Part shown: piece by piece, positions 47,845 to 50,300 of the stretch
Numbering within the stretch: the first letter of the stretch is position 1
Layout: each line of letters begins with the position of its first letter
Origin: Flavobacteriaceae bacterium
Lineage (GTDB): Bacteria > Bacteroidota > Bacteroidia > Flavobacteriales > Flavobacteriaceae
Length of the DNA stretch: 50,300 nt
Reading direction: 5' to 3'
Assembly: GCA_029265595.1 (NCBI GenBank)
Contig: JAJUIC010000003.1
Location: forward strand, 1 to 50,300
Made by a program: the position numbers and the translations under genes
Notes under the pieces: model-generated
Told to the model about the DNA's origin: nothing
Seen by the model: the letters and a program-made list of their open reading frames with translations, nothing else
Databases searched by the model: none

Positions 47845-48201
47845 ATGGCACGTGATGAACAATTAAAAGAGCGCTGGGAGCTGTTACACAACAAGCTCTC
47901 CAGACAGTTTGCAGACGGGGAAGCGCTGGAGCTGGACGCTATTATATATATAATCGGTCTGCAGGAACTTGGACAACTGCATCGAAGATTCAAGAAAGAT
48001 CAGAAACTGGATTTAATGCATATAGCCATCTGCAGGCTTCTGGAGCCCTACGGCTACTATGAGTTTGATTATTTTGATGATGACGGGTGGCCCCACTATA
48101 AGGTACTCGAGCAGTTACCACCTCTGAAGGCAGGGGAGCAGCAGGTGTTGATGAAGGAAGCCATTGTCCAGTATTTTTTGGAAAAGGAATACATCCAGTA
48201 G
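47845..48201 (+). CDS. Conserved-looking hypothetical protein (118 aa)
   Basis: MARDEQLKERWELLHNKLSRQFADGEALELDAIIYIIGLQELGQ...; preceded by a promoter-like box, followed by a terminator. Confidence 0.75.
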   Translation: MARDEQLKERWELLHNKLSRQFADGEALELDAIIYIIGLQELGQLHRRFKKDQKLDLMHIAICRLLEPYGYYEFDYFDDDGWPHYKVLEQLPPLKAGEQQVLMKEAIVQYFLEKEYIQ

Positions 48202-48295
48202 GCATCCTCATTTTCCTCTATTTGTATCCTCATCCTGAAAAACCGAATATTCCTTAAAGCCCGTAGAACCCTCGAATTACGATTTTGAAACGGAC

Positions 48296-48336
48296 TATAG
48301 GATACGGGAGATTAACCCGTGTCCTATAAGTTTTTT
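48296..48336 (+). terminator. Intrinsic terminator
   Basis: TATAGGATACGGG / CCCGTGTCCTATA (one wobble) then AG and T6. Confidence 0.85.
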
Positions 48337-48339
48337 CCC

Positions 48340-48347
48340 TAAATTTG
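48340..48347 (+). promoter_or_regulatory. Candidate -7 box TAAATTTG for pheS
   Basis: Exact TAnnTTTG match about 22 nt before ATG 48370; no clear -33. Confidence 0.4.
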
Positions 48348-48369
48348 TACTTCCATAATTAGCGAAAGA

Positions 48370-49389
48370 ATGATAGAGACCATCAAGCAACATCTGACTG
48401 AAGTAGAAAGCTTTACAGCAAACACCCCAGAAGAAGTGGAGCAATTCCGGATTAAATATCTGGGGAAAAAAGGTGTTCTAAATGAATTCTTCGCGGCCTT
48501 TAAAGAAGTTCCAAACGAGCAGAAAAAAGAATTTGGCCAGGTAGTGAATCAGTTGAAATCTGCCGCCCAGCAGAAAGTTCAGCATCTTAAGGACCAGCTG
48601 GACAGCAACCAGGAGCAGCAGGGCGTCTATGGAGACCTATCCCGACCAGGAGAACCTTTGGAAATCGGAAGTCGTCATCCCATATCCATTGTGAAAAACG
48701 AAATCATTCAGATTTTTGCCAACATAGGTTTTAATGTATCTGAAGGCCCTGAAATAGAGGATGACTGGCACAACTTCTCGGCCCTGAACCTGCCGGAATA
48801 CCACCCAGCTCGCGATATGCAGGATACCTTTTTCATCCAAACTGATCCCGATGTCCTGCTTCGTACCCATACCTCATCGGTACAGGTACGATATATGGAA
48901 AATAACACTCCACCGATTCGGACCATTTCTCCAGGCCGGGTGTTCCGAAATGAGGCGATCTCTTCGAGATCTCACTGTATTTTTCATCAGGTAGAGGGAT
49001 TGTATATCGATAAAAATGTGTCTTTTGCAGATCTCAAGCAGACGCTGCTGTATTTCACGGAGGAACTTTTCGGTAATTCCAGGATTCGGCTACGGCCTTC
49101 TTATTTCCCCTTTACCGAACCCAGTGCAGAAGTAGATATATATTGGGGACTGGAAACAGAAACTGATTACCGCATCACCAAGGGAACGGGATGGCTGGAG
49201 ATCATGGGCTGTGGGATGGTAGATCCCAATGTCCTTAGAAACTGCAATATAGATCCTGAGGTTTATTCAGGTTTTGCCTTTGGTATGGGTATCGAACGAA
49301 TCGCGATGCTCCTGTATCAGATTGGCGACATCAGGAAGTTCTATGAGAATGATATGCGCTTTTTGGAACAATTTAAATCAACCATATGA
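48370..49389 (+). CDS. pheS: Phenylalanyl-tRNA synthetase alpha subunit
   Basis: FRIKYLGKKGVLNEF; HPISIVKNEIIQIFANIGFNVSEGPEIEDDWHNFSALNLPEYHPARDMQDTFF; LLRTHTSSVQVRYM; GFAFGMGIERIAMLLYQIGDIR. Confidence 0.98.
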   Translation: MIETIKQHLTEVESFTANTPEEVEQFRIKYLGKKGVLNEFFAAFKEVPNEQKKEFGQVVNQLKSAAQQKVQHLKDQLDSNQEQQGVYGDLSRPGEPLEIGSRHPISIVKNEIIQIFANIGFNVSEGPEIEDDWHNFSALNLPEYHPARDMQDTFFIQTDPDVLLRTHTSSVQVRYMENNTPPIRTISPGRVFRNEAISSRSHCIFHQVEGLYIDKNVSFADLKQTLLYFTEELFGNSRIRLRPSYFPFTEPSAEVDIYWGLETETDYRITKGTGWLEIMGCGMVDPNVLRNCNIDPEVYSGFAFGMGIERIAMLLYQIGDIRKFYENDMRFLEQFKSTI

Positions 49390-49553
49390 AAAAGTTTCTG
49401 ATTCTGCTGCTTGCAATAGTTATTCTTGTTGTCATCATCTATTTCACGCTGGTTATTGCCGTGCTGGAGATAGCCATCGGAGGTATCATTCTTTTGGTAG
49501 CTGCCGGAGTCCTGTGGTGGCTCTGGGCCAAAATCAAGGACAAGCTCGATTAA
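49386..49553 (+). CDS. Small membrane protein (55 aa), translationally coupled to pheS
   Basis: MKKFLILLLAIVILVVIIYFTLVIAVLEIAIGGIILLVAAGVLWWLWAKIKDKLD; ATGA overlap with the pheS stop; below the ORF-track size cutoff. Confidence 0.7.
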   Translation: MKKFLILLLAIVILVVIIYFTLVIAVLEIAIGGIILLVAAGVLWWLWAKIKDKLD

Positions 49554-49556
49554 AAA

Positions 49557-49952
49557 ATGAAAAAAGATATTGACATTCCTGTGGTGGAAGATGTTTTCGT
49601 TGCGGTTGTACTGGAGGAAAACGAGGCCTTCCGATCCATGGATTGGAACGCCTACCTGGTAAACGATCCAAATGTCCCCCTGGAGATGGTTCTAATCGTC
49701 ACCCGAGGATATGACCAGAAGGATACCACCTCCACCATGCGTCATCAGCTGGAAGAGCTTCCAGCGAAAGCCTATGCCAAAATTGAATTTTTACAAGAAG
49801 AAGTCCTTCGGTTAAACAACGAATTTTCCGTTTCTTATTTTGTGGATTCCAGGATGTATCACAAAACCTTTGTATTCCCCAAAGGGACCATCACAGAAGA
49901 GGACATGGAGGAAATCCCTCAGTTAGAACGAAAAGGAATCGTTCAGAAATAA
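49557..49952 (+). CDS. Hypothetical protein (131 aa)
   Basis: Soluble, coupled to preceding ORF: MKKDIDIPVVEDVFVAVVLEENEAFRSMDWNAYLVNDPNVPLEMVLIVTRGYDQKD. Confidence 0.75.
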   Translation: MKKDIDIPVVEDVFVAVVLEENEAFRSMDWNAYLVNDPNVPLEMVLIVTRGYDQKDTTSTMRHQLEELPAKAYAKIEFLQEEVLRLNNEFSVSYFVDSRMYHKTFVFPKGTITEEDMEEIPQLERKGIVQK

Positions 49953-50300
49953 TCAACTGAGTTTTTCGGCCAGACGCCGAAAAACGTCCTTAGGATTCTT
50001 CCCTTTATAAAGAACTGCGTATACCGCATCTATAATAGGAGTTCGTGCACCCTTTACCTGGTTGAGCTTATAGGCGCTATGCGTGGCATAGTATCCTTCC
50101 GCGACCATGTTCATTTCCATCTGGGCGCTTTTCACGGTATAGCCCTTCCCGATCATGTTACCAAACATCCTGTTGCGACTGAAGACGGAATAGCCTGTAA
50201 CCAGAAGGTCACCCAGATATGCAGAATCATTAATGTTGCGTTTCATTTTGTGCACTTTCTTAATGAATCGCTTCATCTCCTTGGTAGCATTGCTCATCAG
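49953..50300 (-). CDS. gpsA: NAD(P)H-dependent glycerol-3-phosphate dehydrogenase, C-terminal part (runs off right edge)
   Basis: LGDLLVTGYSVFSRNRMFGNMIGKGYTVKSAQMEMNMVAEGYYATHSAYKL...PIIDAVYAVLYKGKNP is GpsA C-terminal domain. Confidence 0.92.
   Translation of the reverse strand: MMSNATKEMKRFIKKVHKMKRNINDSAYLGDLLVTGYSVFSRNRMFGNMIGKGYTVKSAQMEMNMVAEGYYATHSAYKLNQVKGARTPIIDAVYAVLYKGKNPKDVFRRLAEKLS

Noticed and set aside
1-50300. tRNA, rRNA, IS element, prophage or CRISPR array
   Set aside because: By-eye scan found no cloverleaf with a conserved T-arm, no transposase or integrase ORF, and no regularly spaced repeats. A tRNAscan/Infernal run would be needed to exclude small RNAs.

Overview
The window looks like a gene-dense core-type chromosomal segment from a Bacteroidetes/Flavobacteriia-like organism. 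The evidence is SusC/SusD proteins, TAnnTTTG-type -7 boxes, a Bat/MoxR operon and an ileS-dksA-lspA neighbourhood. I support about 40 protein-coding genes. They include an AraC/SRPBCC/VOC cluster, a RimB-like protease, RimK and AspA-type deacylase genes separated by an orphan SusCD pair, ileS, dksA, lspA, a GbsR-controlled RND efflux operon, an acyl-ACP desaturase, an AlbA_2/phosphatase/aldo-keto-reductase-like gene string, the moxR-batABCDE operon, carbonic anhydrase, cvpA, pheS and a partial gpsA. I saw no rRNA, tRNA, CRISPR array, intact IS or prophage. The most interesting observations are: (i) an IleRS whose HIGH signature reads GIHH (a GxHH swap); (ii) a SusCD pair lying between rimB-like and rimK/aspA genes; (iii) a decayed MntA-like nucleotidyltransferase with an in-frame amber codon; (iv) an AKR-like protein lacking the catalytic tetrad, in a tight string with an AlbA_2 protein and a PPP-type phosphatase; (v) near-leaderless divergent promoters at cvpA; and (vi) tandem hairpins upstream of moxR. 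I found no unambiguous new defence or mobile system. All homology calls come from reading motifs and are not database-verified.
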